Assembly: GCA_020746105.1 (NCBI GenBank)
Contig: CM036621.1
Coordinates: 47,092,264-47,156,263, forward strand
Source: Trogon surrucura
Lineage: Eukaryota > Chordata > Aves > Trogoniformes > Trogonidae
Length of the DNA: 64,000 bases
Direction of reading: 5' to 3'
In this document: one piece after another, positions 12,701 to 22,788 of the stretch
Layout of the letters: every line of letters starts with the position of its first letter
How positions within the stretch are numbered: position 1 is the stretch's first letter
The notes under the pieces: model-generated
Seen by the model: the letters and a program-made list of their open reading frames with translations, nothing else
The model's database searches: none
Told to the model about the DNA's origin: nothing
Made by a program: the position numbers and the translations under genes

Positions 12701-14804
12701 AATTACTTCTGGAAAATCATTCCTGTAAAAACAAAGGAAAAACTACAGAAATTGTATCTAACAGAACAATTTAATTCTGCTGCTTGCAGTAAACAATTGC
12801 CCTGCACTTCATGTGGAGATACAACAGCCGACCCAATGCAGTGCTATCTCCACAGCTTGAAGTATTTTAAGATAATTCTTAAATGCCAGACTTAAAAAAA
12901 AAAATCTCCTCCATTCAGGCAAAAGTTTATCAATGATGGTGTCACTGATGGTGGTTTGTACCTCATGGCTGTTCCATCCGAAGCTCTCGGTAAGGTCTGT
13001 TGTAGATGCAGCCTGCTGGTCTAAGAGCAGAAGCTGAGCAAATAACCGTTGAAGTTGTAATGGAATTATTCGAACCTAGAAATAAGAAATGAAATATACC
13101 CAGATCAGAGTCTTCAAAACAATCACTTGCAACAAAAATTATTTATTACAAGACTTGTAATAAAGCACCACTGTCTACAGCTTTTCATCTGCAGTGCCTC
13201 GCCTTACTCAAGCAGTGTCACGGAACATACATTTTGTGATAAAGCAAAACGGCACGGATTAAAACAAGATCATTGCCATAGTAAAAAATGGACAGCTTTC
13301 TCTGATATTTTTCACACCACCAAACCCTAAGAACTCAGCTACAAGACAGTGTGACACATAGATTTAACAGTGCTACTCCTTGCTCAGTAAAGGCTTTGGT
13401 GGCAGGGTGGAACGGAATAGGAAGGAGGATGGTTAACACCGACAGGCTTGATCAGCTAGCTATATTTATCTTTGACTTAAAGGAAAAAAAACTTCCAAGC
13501 AACCAGTTATGCCACTTTAACCCAAGAACTAAAGAATGAAATTCTGCAGTCAACTTTAGTGAGTACTTTTAAACAAAGATTACACTCCAGTCTCATACCA
13601 TCTAGTGCATGGGTGAGCCATTAAACCTCCAGAGAGTCTCAATGCAGTCAACAAGGCTGCACACAGTTACTTGTTTTTTCATGGTGACAAATAAACTGAA
13701 GCACTGCAGCTTCAATTACAGAAGAGAAAAATATTTTTTTTAAAAAGGCACTACAGATTTTGAGATTGTTCCTGCTCCCCTCAAAGACAAAATGATCTGT
13801 GCCATCATTTTCAGCAGAAACAGGCTCAGTATCTTACTTCTGTACAAAAAATTGAGTATGGGCAAACCAAACTGTTACTCAGCATCAAACTAGGTTTTCA
13901 TTCATAAGAAGTTTCACGCAAATTGGAACAATATTCTTCTGAATCAACATTGGGCAGTGACTAACGACAAGATAATTTTAAATACCTTTGCATCTGGTTT
14001 ACTGCTACCATCCAAAGTCCCAAGTTCTTCAGGTCCTAGAGAGAACAGTGCCTCTGTAATTGTAAAGAAAAACACCTATTTAAAAAAAGCACAATATCCC
14101 CTCTTTAAAGGTTTCTTGTATTTTAACTGTCACACACTATGATCCTATTCTTTTTTTGCAAATTAAAGACAGTAAACAACATTTCTGAACATTGTTCATC
14201 CTTGCAACTGGTTCAAACTGTAACAATAAAGCATAACTAAGCGTGAAGGTGTTTAAACGGCAAAATATTTTTCCAGGAAGTGTAATGGTTGCATTTTTTA
14301 AAAAAAAAAAAAAAAAGTCACTTTACAGAGAACAATAACCTCCATGAGTTACACAGATTGTAACAGTCTGCCTGTGAGAAAAGCTAATGTTACAATACTT
14401 ACATTTATGTGCAGAGGTGACAATCATATTTTTACTAATTTAATAGCTCTGAGTATTCTGTAATAACTTATTTGAAGTGAACTGGAGTAAACTGCTCCTG
14501 AAAGCAATCCGTCCTTGTGGTATTTCTTTAACAAATAATTAGAAATGCAAGTCATTGTAAAATGTCAATTCCAACATTATTGTAAGAAGATTTTGCACAC
14601 ATTACCTCTAAATTCAGGTGTGAAAAGCAAAGTCTGCAGAAGGGAATTGAGGTAGCAGGTCCCACCCTGATTTTTTATACCACTTAGGTTGGTGAAATCC
14701 CTGGGAGCTGGAGGCTCAGAATCTCTGGGCTTTGATTTCTTCCCTTTTCCACAATGATTGTTTGAAATAAAGGAAAAATCCTCTTCAAATAAGTCCCCAA
14801 ACAT
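622..14804 (-). CDS. USP40: USP40, ubiquitin-specific protease 40, N-terminal half (13 coding exons)
   Basis: Peptidase C19 (USP family) deubiquitinase that would cleave ubiquitin from proteins by a Cys-His-Asp mechanism. The spliced product in the window is 612 codons. The start is the ATG at 14802-14804, giving [10 protein letters not shown], just after an acceptor, so the 5'UTR begins in an upstream exon. Cys50 lies in the GGTCYLN box. Two CxxC pairs (residues 172/175 and 220/223) look like the zinc-binding fingers. His305 lies in GGHYHVY. The terminal USP box WFDLNDSKV is at about 458-466, separated from the His box by an insertion, and residues after about 495 follow the catalytic domain. 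Exons, 5' to 3': 14606-14813, 13986-14053, 12962-13075, 12249-12413, 11519-11665, 7459-7602, 6386-6514, 5786-5887, 5352-5459, 3354-3675, 2758-2839, 1553-1724, 622-706. All junctions are GT-AG and phases agree. The remaining exons lie left of the window. Identification rests on recall of vertebrate USP40 and on its neighbour UGT1A. Confidence 0.95.
1553..1724 (-). CDS. USP40: USP40 exon 13
   Basis: A 172-nt exon, residues 527-584, starting [17 protein letters not shown] and ending [10 protein letters not shown]. It probably opens the ubiquitin-like part that follows the catalytic domain. Confidence 0.93.
2758..2839 (-). CDS. USP40: USP40 exon 12
   Basis: An 82-nt exon covering residues 500-526 plus two bases ([18 protein letters not shown] and onward). 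It joins in frame to exons 11 and 13. The acceptor is gttgcag and the donor GTATAT. Confidence 0.9.
3354..3675 (-). CDS. USP40: USP40 exon 11 (terminal USP box)
   Basis: A 322-nt exon, residues 393-499 plus one base. It holds [11 protein letters not shown], followed by [19 protein letters not shown], the box that supplies the third triad residue in USP enzymes. Confidence 0.95.
4487..4530. repeat. A-rich simple repeat in USP40 intron 10
   Basis: Nearly uninterrupted runs of A broken by single G or C bases, within the intron at 3676-5351. The rest of that intron shows no recognisable element. Confidence 0.7.
5352..5459 (-). CDS. USP40: USP40 exon 10
   Basis: A 108-nt phase-0 exon, residues 357-392, including [13 protein letters not shown] and [15 protein letters not shown]. 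The acceptor is ctgtag and the donor GTAATA. Confidence 0.92.
5786..5887 (-). CDS. USP40: USP40 exon 9
   Basis: A 102-nt phase-0 exon, residues 323-356, Glu/Asp-rich ([10 protein letters not shown] start). It is part of the insertion between the His box and the terminal USP box. Confidence 0.9.
6386..6514 (-). CDS. USP40: USP40 exon 8 (catalytic His box)
   Basis: A 129-nt phase-0 exon, residues 280-322. It contains [14 protein letters not shown] with the catalytic His305. A copy lacking its 3' end lies at 16274-16372. Confidence 0.95.
7459..7602 (-). CDS. USP40: USP40 exon 7
   Basis: A 144-nt phase-0 exon, residues 232-279, with the typical USP strand [15 protein letters not shown]. The acceptor is ttttgcag and the donor GTTCGT. 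An identical coding copy lies at 17058-17201. Confidence 0.95.
8317..8840 (-). mobile_element. CR1 LINE 3' fragment (in USP40 intron 6)
   Basis: Reverse-strand CR1 with the usual order of 3' terminal 'cacagaatcacagaat', the 'ttggaagggacctccagagatcat' 3'UTR block (split here for brevity) and the decayed C-terminus of ORF2. It is 5'-truncated. A copy in block B is interrupted by an LTR at 18325. Confidence 0.85.
9580..10757 (+). other. UGT1A-type upstream spacer inside USP40 intron 6
   Basis: Parts of this stretch (for example 9740-9960) resemble the spacer upstream of the A-type UGT1A exons (31950-32230, 43390-43690). An HNF1-like site remnant, caaatcattaac, lies just before the relic. This shows that UGT1A flanking DNA, not only an exon, was copied into USP40. 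Confidence 0.6.
10758..11070 (+). pseudogene. UGT1A A-type first exon, fragment in USP40 intron 6
   Basis: Homologous to about residues 30-140 of the exons at 25577, 33816 and 45076 (agctggaagccaccagctcagc is the GSHWLSM region with Trp changed to Gln). It has no start codon, has a stop just after the TVKT segment (gtgaaaacatag), and decays further towards 11070. It lies antisense to USP40. Non-functional. Confidence 0.85.
11071..11518. other. USP40 intron 6, proximal part
   Basis: Ordinary AT-rich intron with no recognisable element. Introns 2-5 of USP40 (11666-14605) likewise show only unique AT-rich DNA and short A runs such as 14299-14315. Confidence 0.5.
11519..11665 (-). CDS. USP40: USP40 exon 6 (second CxxC)
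   Basis: A 147-nt phase-0 exon, residues 183-231, starting [11 protein letters not shown]. It carries the second CxxC pair (CGAC, 220/223). The intron that follows (7603-11518) holds a CR1 and a UGT1A first-exon relic. Confidence 0.95.
12249..12413 (-). CDS. USP40: USP40 exon 5 (QHDVQE motif and first CxxC)
   Basis: A 165-nt phase-0 exon, residues 128-182. It carries the family motif [10 protein letters not shown] and the first CxxC pair (CKEC, 172/175) of the probable zinc-binding fingers. Confidence 0.95.
12962..13075 (-). CDS. USP40: USP40 exon 4
   Basis: A 114-nt phase-0 exon, residues 90-127, starting [15 protein letters not shown] and ending FGWNSHE, part of the USP thumb region. The acceptor is tttctag and the donor GTACAA. 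Confidence 0.93.
13986..14053 (-). CDS. USP40: USP40 exon 3
   Basis: A 68-nt exon encoding [11 protein letters not shown] and onward (residues 67-89). It completes the split Glu codon from exon 2 and ends in phase 0. The acceptor is attacag and the donor GTATTT. Confidence 0.9.
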
Positions 14805-14813
14805 CGTGAAGTC
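14606..14813 (-). CDS. USP40: USP40 exon 2 (start codon and catalytic Cys box)
   Basis: The acceptor (ttaaag on the minus strand) is followed by nine UTR bases and the ATG at 14804. The exon encodes residues 1-66 and includes the Cys box [12 protein letters not shown] with Cys50. The donor is GTAATG at 14605, leaving one base for the next exon. Confidence 0.95.
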
Positions 14814-16273
14814 CTTTAAAAACATAACATTATCTGTTTATTATAAAAATTGCAATTGAATCCACTCCCCGCTAATCCTCCAAGATGAACCTTTCAGCCC
14901 TGACCGAAGAATATGTTCATAACTTTTCATCTTATTCTGTTAATTCTAAAAACCAGGCATCAGATACGTACAAAAGTGTGCACTACTATAACAAAAAAGG
15001 GTCAGTTACAAGTGTTTATGTTAGCACAGGTCTGAATAGACTCCTAACTACAATCAAATTTACATCAGTAAAAATATACAGCAAAATAAATAGGCCCCTC
15101 TGAACATCCATAATTAAGTAGAACCCAAGTTACCCACTTTCCCGCAGGAAAACTTCTCAAACTCATCAAAATCCCTGCACTGTCTCACGACGAAAACATG
15201 TGCGCAAATAACCTGTCTCTAGTATTGTCCAGTTCAGATGAGAAGAGCATAGCAATCAAAAATACAGCAGTATTTTATGTAAACACTGATTCCAGATACT
15301 TGAGTCAGAAAATCAATGGCAACTAATTTTTCTCATGGATTTTTTTTCAGTCCTTTTTGGAAGGCTCGAGACCTCTTAGCATGTACCAGGACTCCCGAAG
15401 TTAGCTCCCTTTTGTTTAGTACCTGTCACCCCAGAACTTCATTTGGAATCCTGCAGCTCTTGTATTAACAGTGAGTAATCAAGAAGTTATACTTCTTGAA
15501 GTATACTGAAGTCATACTGAAGCAGTGAATAAACATTCCCTTAGTTACCTTCATTTCATGGGCAATTGTATCTTTATCATACTCCACTCAGGCATCTTTC
15601 AGCCAAAAGCTTCCACAAAGACATTGATTCCTACAACTGAACTTGTCTCCCATATTAGATTATTCTTATCTACCTCCTCTGAATCTCTTAAACTTCTCCT
15701 TCTAAACTTCTTGGAAACCCGTTTCTGAGATCAGAGGACCACAGCTGCCTACAATATTCAAGCTGTGCACAAACCACGGCCTTCTATCGTGAAATAACAA
15801 CGTCCTGGTTTGTTCTCTTCTTGTACAACTGCTGAGCACTAAACTACTTCTTTAAAGCAATGTTTATTGCTACTCCAAGGTCTCACTCCTGTTTGTTTCT
15901 TCAAGTCCCATCACTATATATGGACTTTACAGAAATATATGTGTGTATATATATATGATCACAAAACTGTAACCCTCTGAGCCCCATGCTACTCCTGTTT
16001 GGACTCGTCTACAATGAATATTATCTCCTTTGGTTCATTCAGCTGCCTGTTAGCATGAAGACTTTAAAGCTTGACTGATGGCCCTTGTCTTTACAAGAAT
16101 AATTAATCATCTCAGCATTAACTGTCTATTTGATAGTTTACGATATGCTGAATACAGGCCCTAGCAAAAATAGAAGGAAACTCTACTCTTCTCTGTGATC
16201 TTTCCTATCTTTTAGGTAATTATTTAATCAAGCAACAATTTTCTTCTCCTGTGTCAGCTTCATTTCTTTAAGA
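14814..16273. other. Unique sequence upstream of USP40 exon 2
   Basis: Probably the exon-2 end of USP40 intron 1. No exon or RNA gene is visible. A (TA)n/(TG)n microsatellite-like stretch occurs at about 15940-15958. Confidence 0.5.
15690..16160 (-). mobile_element. Probable ancient CR1/LINE fragment
   Basis: The text 'cagaggaccacagctgcctacaatattcaagctgtg' and the downstream 'ctccaaggtctc' resemble, with heavy decay, the ORF2/3' region of old CR1 elements. Boundaries are approximate. Confidence 0.35.
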
Positions 16274-16372
16274 ATCTCTGATATAAACATGATAGTGTCC
16301 TCCATAGCAGCCACCTTTATGTATAATAACAGAGAAGAGCTCATACATGTACTCTGAATCATCCATTTCAGT
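16274..16372 (-). pseudogene. USP40 exon 8 duplicate, 3'-truncated
   Basis: Copy of 6416-6514. The acceptor side and the His box coding sequence are kept, but the last 30 bases and the donor are missing because the duplication begins here. Confidence 0.9.
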
Positions 16373-17057
16373 CTTTAAAAAGAAAAACAATAATAGTAAC
16401 AATAATATATATCAGCAAGTCTTTCACACAAGGACAGTTTTACACCATCAGCATAGCTGCAGGTATCTCCCACCGTGCATTCACACACGTGGAGATTGAA
16501 ACGGCTTTTCAGCGCTGGGGAACCCAAGTAGGGACCGACACAAACCACAAAGCAAGGCACAGGCTTATCAAGCAACTTATAAAGCAGTATTAGGAATTCA
16601 AAATTTAAAATAATGAAACACCGATGCCAATAACAGAACAGCTCAACCTGTTTGGTCATAACCAGGCTTATTTTGTTTAAAAGACTAGAGAGGAAAAAAA
16701 AAAGGCAACACACTTGTATACACAAAGCAACTGAAAAAAACCCCAAAACTTCCTCAAATGCAAACAGAGAAATTTCCATTTCCAGGTGATAGTCTTCCTT
16801 TCAAACAAAGGTCAGATCAAGTTTCAGGTCATTATTATACCTTTTTCCCCAAATAAGATACAAGTTATTTCCCACTTAGTGTTTTTTTCAGAAACAAACT
16901 GGAACTGTGAAAAATTGGAATTGAGGACAGAGTAGAACCCCACAAAGTCTCTCACATACCTTGCCCTAACAAAACACAAAATACAAGATAACTTCTACTC
17001 GAGGTAACAGTGCTCTGCTGAGTATATAGAAACTTTACCGAAAGTAACAGTACGAAC

Positions 17058-17201
17058 CTGCTCACAAAAAGGCCTCAGATTTATCTGGATAGGGAATGTA
17101 TAGCAGCTCGTCTCCTTGTATCGTTCACACTTCTCAAAGTCGAAGTTAAATCTCAGGAGGGAAATGGTGAGAAAGGGCGGCAACTTGCGAAGTTTAGCAG
17201 A
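17058..17201 (-). pseudogene. USP40 exon 7 duplicate with intact splice sites
   Basis: All 48 codons are identical to exon 7 at 7459-7602, and the same acceptor (ttttgcag) and donor (GTTCGT) flank it. It lies 5' of the USP40 start-codon exon, so it cannot contribute to the normal protein. It could be spliced into 5'UTR if USP40 starts at the 24-kb island. Confidence 0.85.
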
Positions 17202-17917
17202 CTGCAAAATGATTTTAAAATACTGTCAGCAAACAGAACAGAACAGAGTTTCCATCGTGCTATGGTCAACTCTTCATTTTCCAGCAAAGCTTTGCTACAA
17301 CCAGGCAGACATGACCAGTGTCAAAACTTCCTAAATGCCTTCCCTAAACTCTCAATTTTGCTACCAACTAAACATCGTGAAAGCAATCAAGATTCTTTCC
17401 CTCTTTTAAGCCCTACACCTTCCATCAATGGTGATCACCACTTCCATCCTTTATCCTGCTACAGACATTGCTGAAATTCTAGTCAGGAAATACATTCCCA
17501 CGGCCCTCATGTGCTTGGTGAGGCTTCAAACCCCTGGGTTTGTGCTTATGTGTAAAGTCAGGCTACACAGCATCTTCCCAGCAACTCTGCTCTCAGCCCC
17601 TCGCAGAGCAGCTGCGACCACCAGTCCCACATAGACCAGAAAAACCACAAACACTCAAAGCCTGATGAACGGCAGGTGCTGCAGAAGAGCAACGCAGCTT
17701 CCACGGCAGATCTAACATTCCCAGATGAACAGTGGGGTGCTCAGGCACAGCGTTTCCAAATGGGGAAGCCAGAAATGATCCTATTTGTACCATAAGTAGC
17801 TCCGACAGATGTATGTTGTCCAGAAAAACAGATCAATCCCACATGTATTTTGCAGCCCGTTGCCGAGTGACTGCTGGGTTGCCTCTGAATGCAGCAGAAA
17901 TGGTCTGAAATATATCA

Positions 17918-18324
17918 CAGAATCACAGAATGTTCGGGGTTGGAAGGGACCTCCAGAGATCATGTAGTCCAAACTCCCAGACAGAGCAGGATCACCTAAA
18001 GCAGGTTGCACAGGACGGCATCCAGGCAGGTTTTGAGTATCTCCAGAGACAGAGTTCACCACCTCTCTGGGCAGCCTGTTCCAGTGCTCTGCCACCCTCA
18101 AAACAAAGAGGTTTTTCCTCACGTTCAGACTGAACTTCATATGTTCAAGTCTGTGCCCATTAACTCGGTTGTCCTTGCCGCCACTGAAAAAAGACTGCCC
18201 CATCTTCCTGACAGCTGCCCTTTAAGTATTTATAAGCACTAATAAGACCCCCGCCTCAGTCTTCTCCAGAGTAAAAAGCCCCAAGTCCCTCAGTCTTTCC
18301 TCACAAGAAATCATCTTTGAAGAC
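17918..18324 (-). mobile_element. CR1 3' fragment, copy B, left part
   Basis: Copy of 8317-8722. Its continuation resumes at 19500 after an LTR insertion. Confidence 0.85.
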
Positions 18325-19499
18325 TGTCGTGGGTTGACCCTGGCCGGCCGCCAGGTACCCACACAGCCGCTCACTCACTCCCCCCTTCACTACTGAACAG
18401 GGGGAGAAAATATCTCCAAGGGTTCAGGGTTTTGAGATAAGGACAGGGAGATCACCCTCATTTACCGTCCCGGGCAAAACAGACGCAGTTTTGGGGAAAT
18501 TAGGTACATTTATTAAAAGAACTAATCAGAGAGGAGTAGTGAGAAGTAAGAAAGAGCAAACAGATCTTAAACAGAACACCTTCCCCCCATCCCTCCCTTC
18601 TTCCCGGGCTTAGCATCAATCCCGGTTTCTCCACCTCCTCCCCCCCGAGCGGCACAGGGGGACAGGGAATGGGGGCTGCGGTCAGTTCATCCGACGTTGG
18701 TTCCACCGCTTCTTCACTCCGGGGGAGGACTCTTCACTCTTCCCCAGGGCCACCGTGGGGTCCCTCTCACGGGAGACAAGCTTCATGCTCTCTTCTCCGC
18801 GTGAGTCGTCCCACGAAGGGCAATTCATCACAAACTGCCCAACGGGAGACACCTCACGAGGGGCAGCCCACCCCTCGTGAGTCTGAGGCGCAGTCCTTCA
18901 GGGGAAACTGCTCCAGCGTGAGCCACCCGCAGCGTCCCAAAAGTCCCACCGGCCAACCTGCTCCAGCGTGGGCATTCCTCTCTTCCACGGGCTACAGGCT
19001 CCGGCAGCGACTTGCTCTGACACGGGCTACAGTCCCCTTTCAGGCATCCACCCACACAGCATGGAGTCCTCGGTGGACATCTACGTGGTGATCCTCACGG
19101 TGGACCTCTGCACCTCGCCCATGGGCTGCAGGGGGACAACCCGCTTCACCATGGTCTTCACCACAGACCCAGGGGATTCCTTCTGCTCCGGCGCCTGGAG
19201 CTCATCCTCCCCGCCCTCCTTCTTCACTGACCTTGGTGTCTGCACAGATTCTCACTCCTCCATCTCTGTGCCAGTTGTTATGGCGCAGTTCTTTTTCCCG
19301 TTCTTAAATATGTTTTTCACAGAGGCGTTCCTCTGCTATCACCTTACTGATAGGCTCAGCCTTGGCCAGCGGCGGGTCCCTCTTTGTAGCCGGCTGGCAT
19401 TGGCTCTATCAATCTTGGGGAGCTTCTCGCAGCTTCTTACAGAAGCCACCCTGCAGCTCCCCCCCCGCCGCTGAAATCTGGCCAGGCCAAACCAAAACA
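18325..19499 (-). mobile_element. Solo LTR of an avian endogenous retrovirus, inserted in a CR1
   Basis: Starts TGTCGTGGGTTGACCC and ends CCAAAACA. The empty site is preserved in copy A (8722). The flanks AAGAC (18320-18324) and AAGTC (19500-19504) are a probable 5-bp target duplication with one mismatch. The minus strand has AATAAA near 18508, so the LTR probably reads leftwards. No internal viral genes are present. Short frames within it are not real genes. Confidence 0.75.
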
Positions 19500-19720
19500 A
19501 AGTCCTTCTCCGTACCCTCTCCAGCAGTTCCCTGTCCTTCTTGAACCAGGGAGCCCACAACTGGACACAGTACTCAGCAGAATACAGCACAGTGCCATTT
19601 TGCTTAATACTTGCCAGGTTGCTTGAAGAAAAGGGCCTGGCCCAAGATCTGTGGACTAGGGTAAAGACCACGATGCTGCTCTGGAGCTGCATGGGGTAGG
19701 TGTATACCGGAAGACCCTAC
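19500..19720 (-). mobile_element. CR1 3' fragment, copy B, right part
   Basis: Continuation of the CR1 interrupted at 18325. It matches 8723-8930. Confidence 0.75.
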
Positions 19721-20396
19721 AGACAGCCACAGAACAACCAAGGAATAGTTAAAATCCTCCTCACTTATACAGAGGACCTTGGCAGGAAAGCCAACCTAAT
19801 CCCTTTCAATAAGGAGGAGTATTAATCAAGATCTAACAACTTGATGCACGAGCAACATCAGGAAACCCGGCGTGAAGTAAAACCAACCATCTTGCACCAC
19901 CTCTGACCGTAAGCGTAGATTCAACGGACACACTTCTGAGCCTCTCTAACGTCTGCAGCCAATTCTCCATTTGCAGAACCTCAACACGGAGCCTCTCACA
20001 AACACACATAAGGTTTAAGAAATCTCCTGAATTAGGTATTCCCTTTGCATCAGTTGTGAAGACTACATTGCAGAGCTATGAGGCACAAAAAATTTTGCAT
20101 GTTTTTACAAGTTTGTCAGGTTTTACAAAATTTGACAAAGTTCTGGAACGTGATGTTCTTCAACTACAAGTATCTCTAGAGGCCAAGACGAAAAAGGGAC
20201 AAGAATAAAATTCAAAGACCCATAGAGTACTGACAGGAAGAACACAATGGGTAGGTATTTATCATCTTGTCCTCAGAACACGCTGGGTGCAGGGTCGCAC
20301 TGTTTGGCAGCTGCTTTCCTAACACTGCCACCAAGCCTAGAGTGACCCATCTGACACCTCACTTGCTGTCAGGGTTGACTCTCACTAGGCTTTGCT

Positions 20397-21156
20397 CTCG
20401 TCCTGGGTTTAGCTAAAAACCCAGTCCTGTTTAGTGATTTTTACTTTCCTGTTTAGTGTCTTCTAAAAGGCTGCACTTTCTGAAGTCAGCAGCATGTTTT
20501 TGCAGACAGTGTGTGCTACTGGCAGTGATAACACCTGATGTTTGCAGTTACGGCCTGGGACTGGTATGTAGAAAGGCTCTTGCTGATACTTATTCCTATA
20601 GTGACCAAGGCTGCTGCTGGCTCTTGTGTGCCACGCTGGGGGTGCTGGGTAGTGAGAGGGGTCACAAGGAAGTAAAAGGTTGCACCTCCGGGGGTAATAG
20701 ACAGGACAGGTGACCAACGAGAGTATTCCATCCCATATACGTCATATTTAGTATAAATTGAGTGATCACGAGAGTTTCGTCCATTTTCTGCAGTGTCCGG
20801 TGTCCAGAGAGGACTCCATCTGACCTCCTGATTTTGATCTGGATCCCGAGTTCCCCAATCCAGCTCCTGCCGCCACTGAGCCTGGGGCTTCACACGGTCT
20901 CCTGCTCTGCAGCATCAGTGGTGATTGCTATCGGGGGAGGGAGTCGGGCTTGATATCGGGCTAATATCTATAGTTATATATAGTTCTTTTATCATTTCAC
21001 TACTATTACCATTATTTCATTAAGCCGTTCTAGTTCTCTTTTCTCTAACCCGTAAGTCTTCCTGCCTCTCCCTTTTCCTATCCATTTTAAGGGGGGAAGA
21101 GGGGGTTAGAGAGCATCTGTCCTTGTTAGTGGTCAGCCCAGCCCTAACCCACGACA
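20397..21156 (+). mobile_element. LTR-like element (second family), copy-B-specific
   Basis: Absent from copy A, where the text runs 'ctttgctgtgacc' without interruption. It ends ACCCACGACA, has a TATA-like agtataaatt at about 20750, and shares 'aggctgcactttctgaagt' and the surrounding sequence with 27258-28060 and 35520-35882. Only a 3-bp repeat (gct) flanks it, so the exact ends are uncertain. Confidence 0.65.
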
Positions 21157-21870
21157 GCTGTGACCAAGTCCATCATGCTAACAGACCCACAGAGCCACAA
21201 GGAACAGTCGTGCCGACACATTCTGCTGCCTTCTAGCACAGACCCTCTCTTTTGGGGTTCTCCATTCATACCCAGGCATCCCCCAGCTACGCGGCTTCTT
21301 ACCCAGTTGCAGCGTTCCTACTCTCTTCTTGCGTGAATCACCCCAACCGAGAGGTAAGCAATCCTTATCTCGCACTCCCTTGAACCCAGCAGAGTTTAAC
21401 CCAAACAAGCCCTTACAACCAAACCATCTGAGGCACCGGCAAGAGTTCCTGAACTCCCTAGTCACCTATTAACTTCACCTGTCCTCAGCTTGCCTGTGCA
21501 CCCTACTCACTCCTTTCCACATGAAGGGGGCTGTAAAGTTTGGATGGCACTCATCCTGCTGCAGAACAGAGTGACCGCAAAGGGCACTGCTGTTGTGAAA
21601 ACGACAGAACATGTCAGAGTGCAGTAACAGCTGCCTATGTGTGTTCTCCCTTTACAGAAAAACACGGGGAATAAGAGAAAAAAAATAAGCAACTTTTTAC
21701 AAAAACTTGTGATGTGAAAATAGAAAACCAAACAATTAAAAAGACCTACAGCTCTCACAAAGCTCTCACTGGGCTGCCCCTCCCTGGCTAAAAAGATAGA
21801 TGAGAGGACAAATAAACAGCCTTAAATTCAATTACTGTGTTGGGGAAAACAGTCCAAACTGTCACAAACG

Positions 21871-22060
21871 AGGGCCGGTTTAGCTCAGTGGGTTGAGCGT
21901 TGGTGTTTGAAACACCGAAGGTCGCGGGTTCGATTCCCGTTCTGTTCTCACGTGTTGCCTGACCTAGTCGAGAGGTGGCGTCCCTGCCCACAACAGGGAG
22001 GTTGGATTAAAATGATCTCTAAGGTCCCTTCCAGCACAGGCCATTCTATGATTCTATGAA
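21871..22060 (+). mobile_element. tRNA-derived SINE with CR1-type tail
   Basis: The tRNA-like head has an A box TAGCTCAGTGG at 21881-21891 and a B box GGTTCGATTCC at 21927-21937. The tail 'ggttggattaaaatgatctc' and the ATTCTATG octamers match CR1 3' ends in plus orientation. It resembles the tRNA-Ile/CR1 SINE known from passerines (TguSINE1). It is absent from copy A at the equivalent site near 10345. The anticodon arm is degenerate, so this is not a tRNA gene. Confidence 0.85.
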
Positions 22061-22481
22061 ATAAACCAAACAGCAGGGACAAGGTGACAGCACAAGGCTG
22101 CTGCAGGCTGCACTGGCATGCAGACAGTAACCTGTGTCATCGGCCAAAGCCCTCAGGGTCACACACACAACTCCTCTGGAGGAGTCTGCTCTGGAGGCTC
22201 CCAAGGTGCCCAGTGGTGAGGGCAGGGAACCAGGCCAAACAAAGGAGTCTGGATGTCCCTGGGGATCACTCTCAATAAACATCACAGGCTTAATGGCAGC
22301 AGTTCTCTGTTGAACACTGACAAACTCCAGTGACTCAGCACTGCAACAGCGTCACTGCCATTTGGCTTGACGAGTCATTCTGTAAAAAGCAACTCAAACC
22401 CAACAGTTTTCACCCGTAGCTGAGTACAGAGCAAAGCAAATCATTAACTAGAGATCAAGACAAAGCAGCAGAACTCAACAG

Positions 22482-22788
22482 ATGAAGATTTTTCTGAAGG
22501 AAGCAGCCTGGTTTAAGCTCAGCCTGAAGGAGAAGACTCTTCCACAGTCCACATTCTGCCCACAGGAACACGACTTTGCAGCTTTGCTCTGCCTGGATTT
22601 TTATCCTCCTTCTTTCAGTCCTGATAGACAGAGAGAAACTCCTGCTGGCATCCACAGCTGGAAGCCACCAGCTCAGCATGTGGCCATTGGTCCAAAAGCT
22701 CGCCAAGAGAAGACAAAAAGTGCTGGTGGTTGCACCAGAAGCAAACTGGCAGACGGGAACAACACAGGCATACACGGTGAAAACATTT
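22482..22788 (+). pseudogene. UGT1A A-type first exon, 5' fragment
   Basis: Homologous to the first about 72 codons of the 25577 exon plus its 5'UTR. The start ATG has become ACG (22570-22572), and Trp of the GSHWLSM motif is Gln. Homology stops at the TVKT segment. It retains an HNF1-like element (aaatcattaac, near 22438) 130 bp upstream. It is the nearest A-type unit to USP40. Confidence 0.85.

Larger units (their letters stand above)
16274..22788. repeat. Chimeric USP40/UGT1A segmental duplication, copy B
   Basis: Direct copy of 6416 to about 10900 with an offset that starts at about 9.6-9.9 kb and grows through insertions. It starts abruptly inside the USP40 exon 8 copy and ends inside the UGT1A exon relic at 'gtgaaaacat'. 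Insertions relative to copy A are an LTR at 18325-19499, an LTR at 20397-21156 and a SINE at 21871-22060. Confidence 0.9.

Noticed and set aside
18669-19474. Open frames of 140-168 residues on the plus strand
   Set aside because: They lie wholly inside the LTR at 18325-19499, run across its GC-rich part and show no protein features.
21886-21965. A possible tRNA gene
   Set aside because: The A and B boxes are present, but the anticodon arm is degenerate, no matching 3' acceptor end exists and a CR1 tail follows, so it is a SINE head.
16274-22788. Treating the whole block as an assembly artefact
   Set aside because: The copies differ by substitutions, a 256-bp indel and three insertions, so they are real paralogous segments; by contrast the nearly identical promoter islands cannot be cleared of this suspicion from sequence alone.
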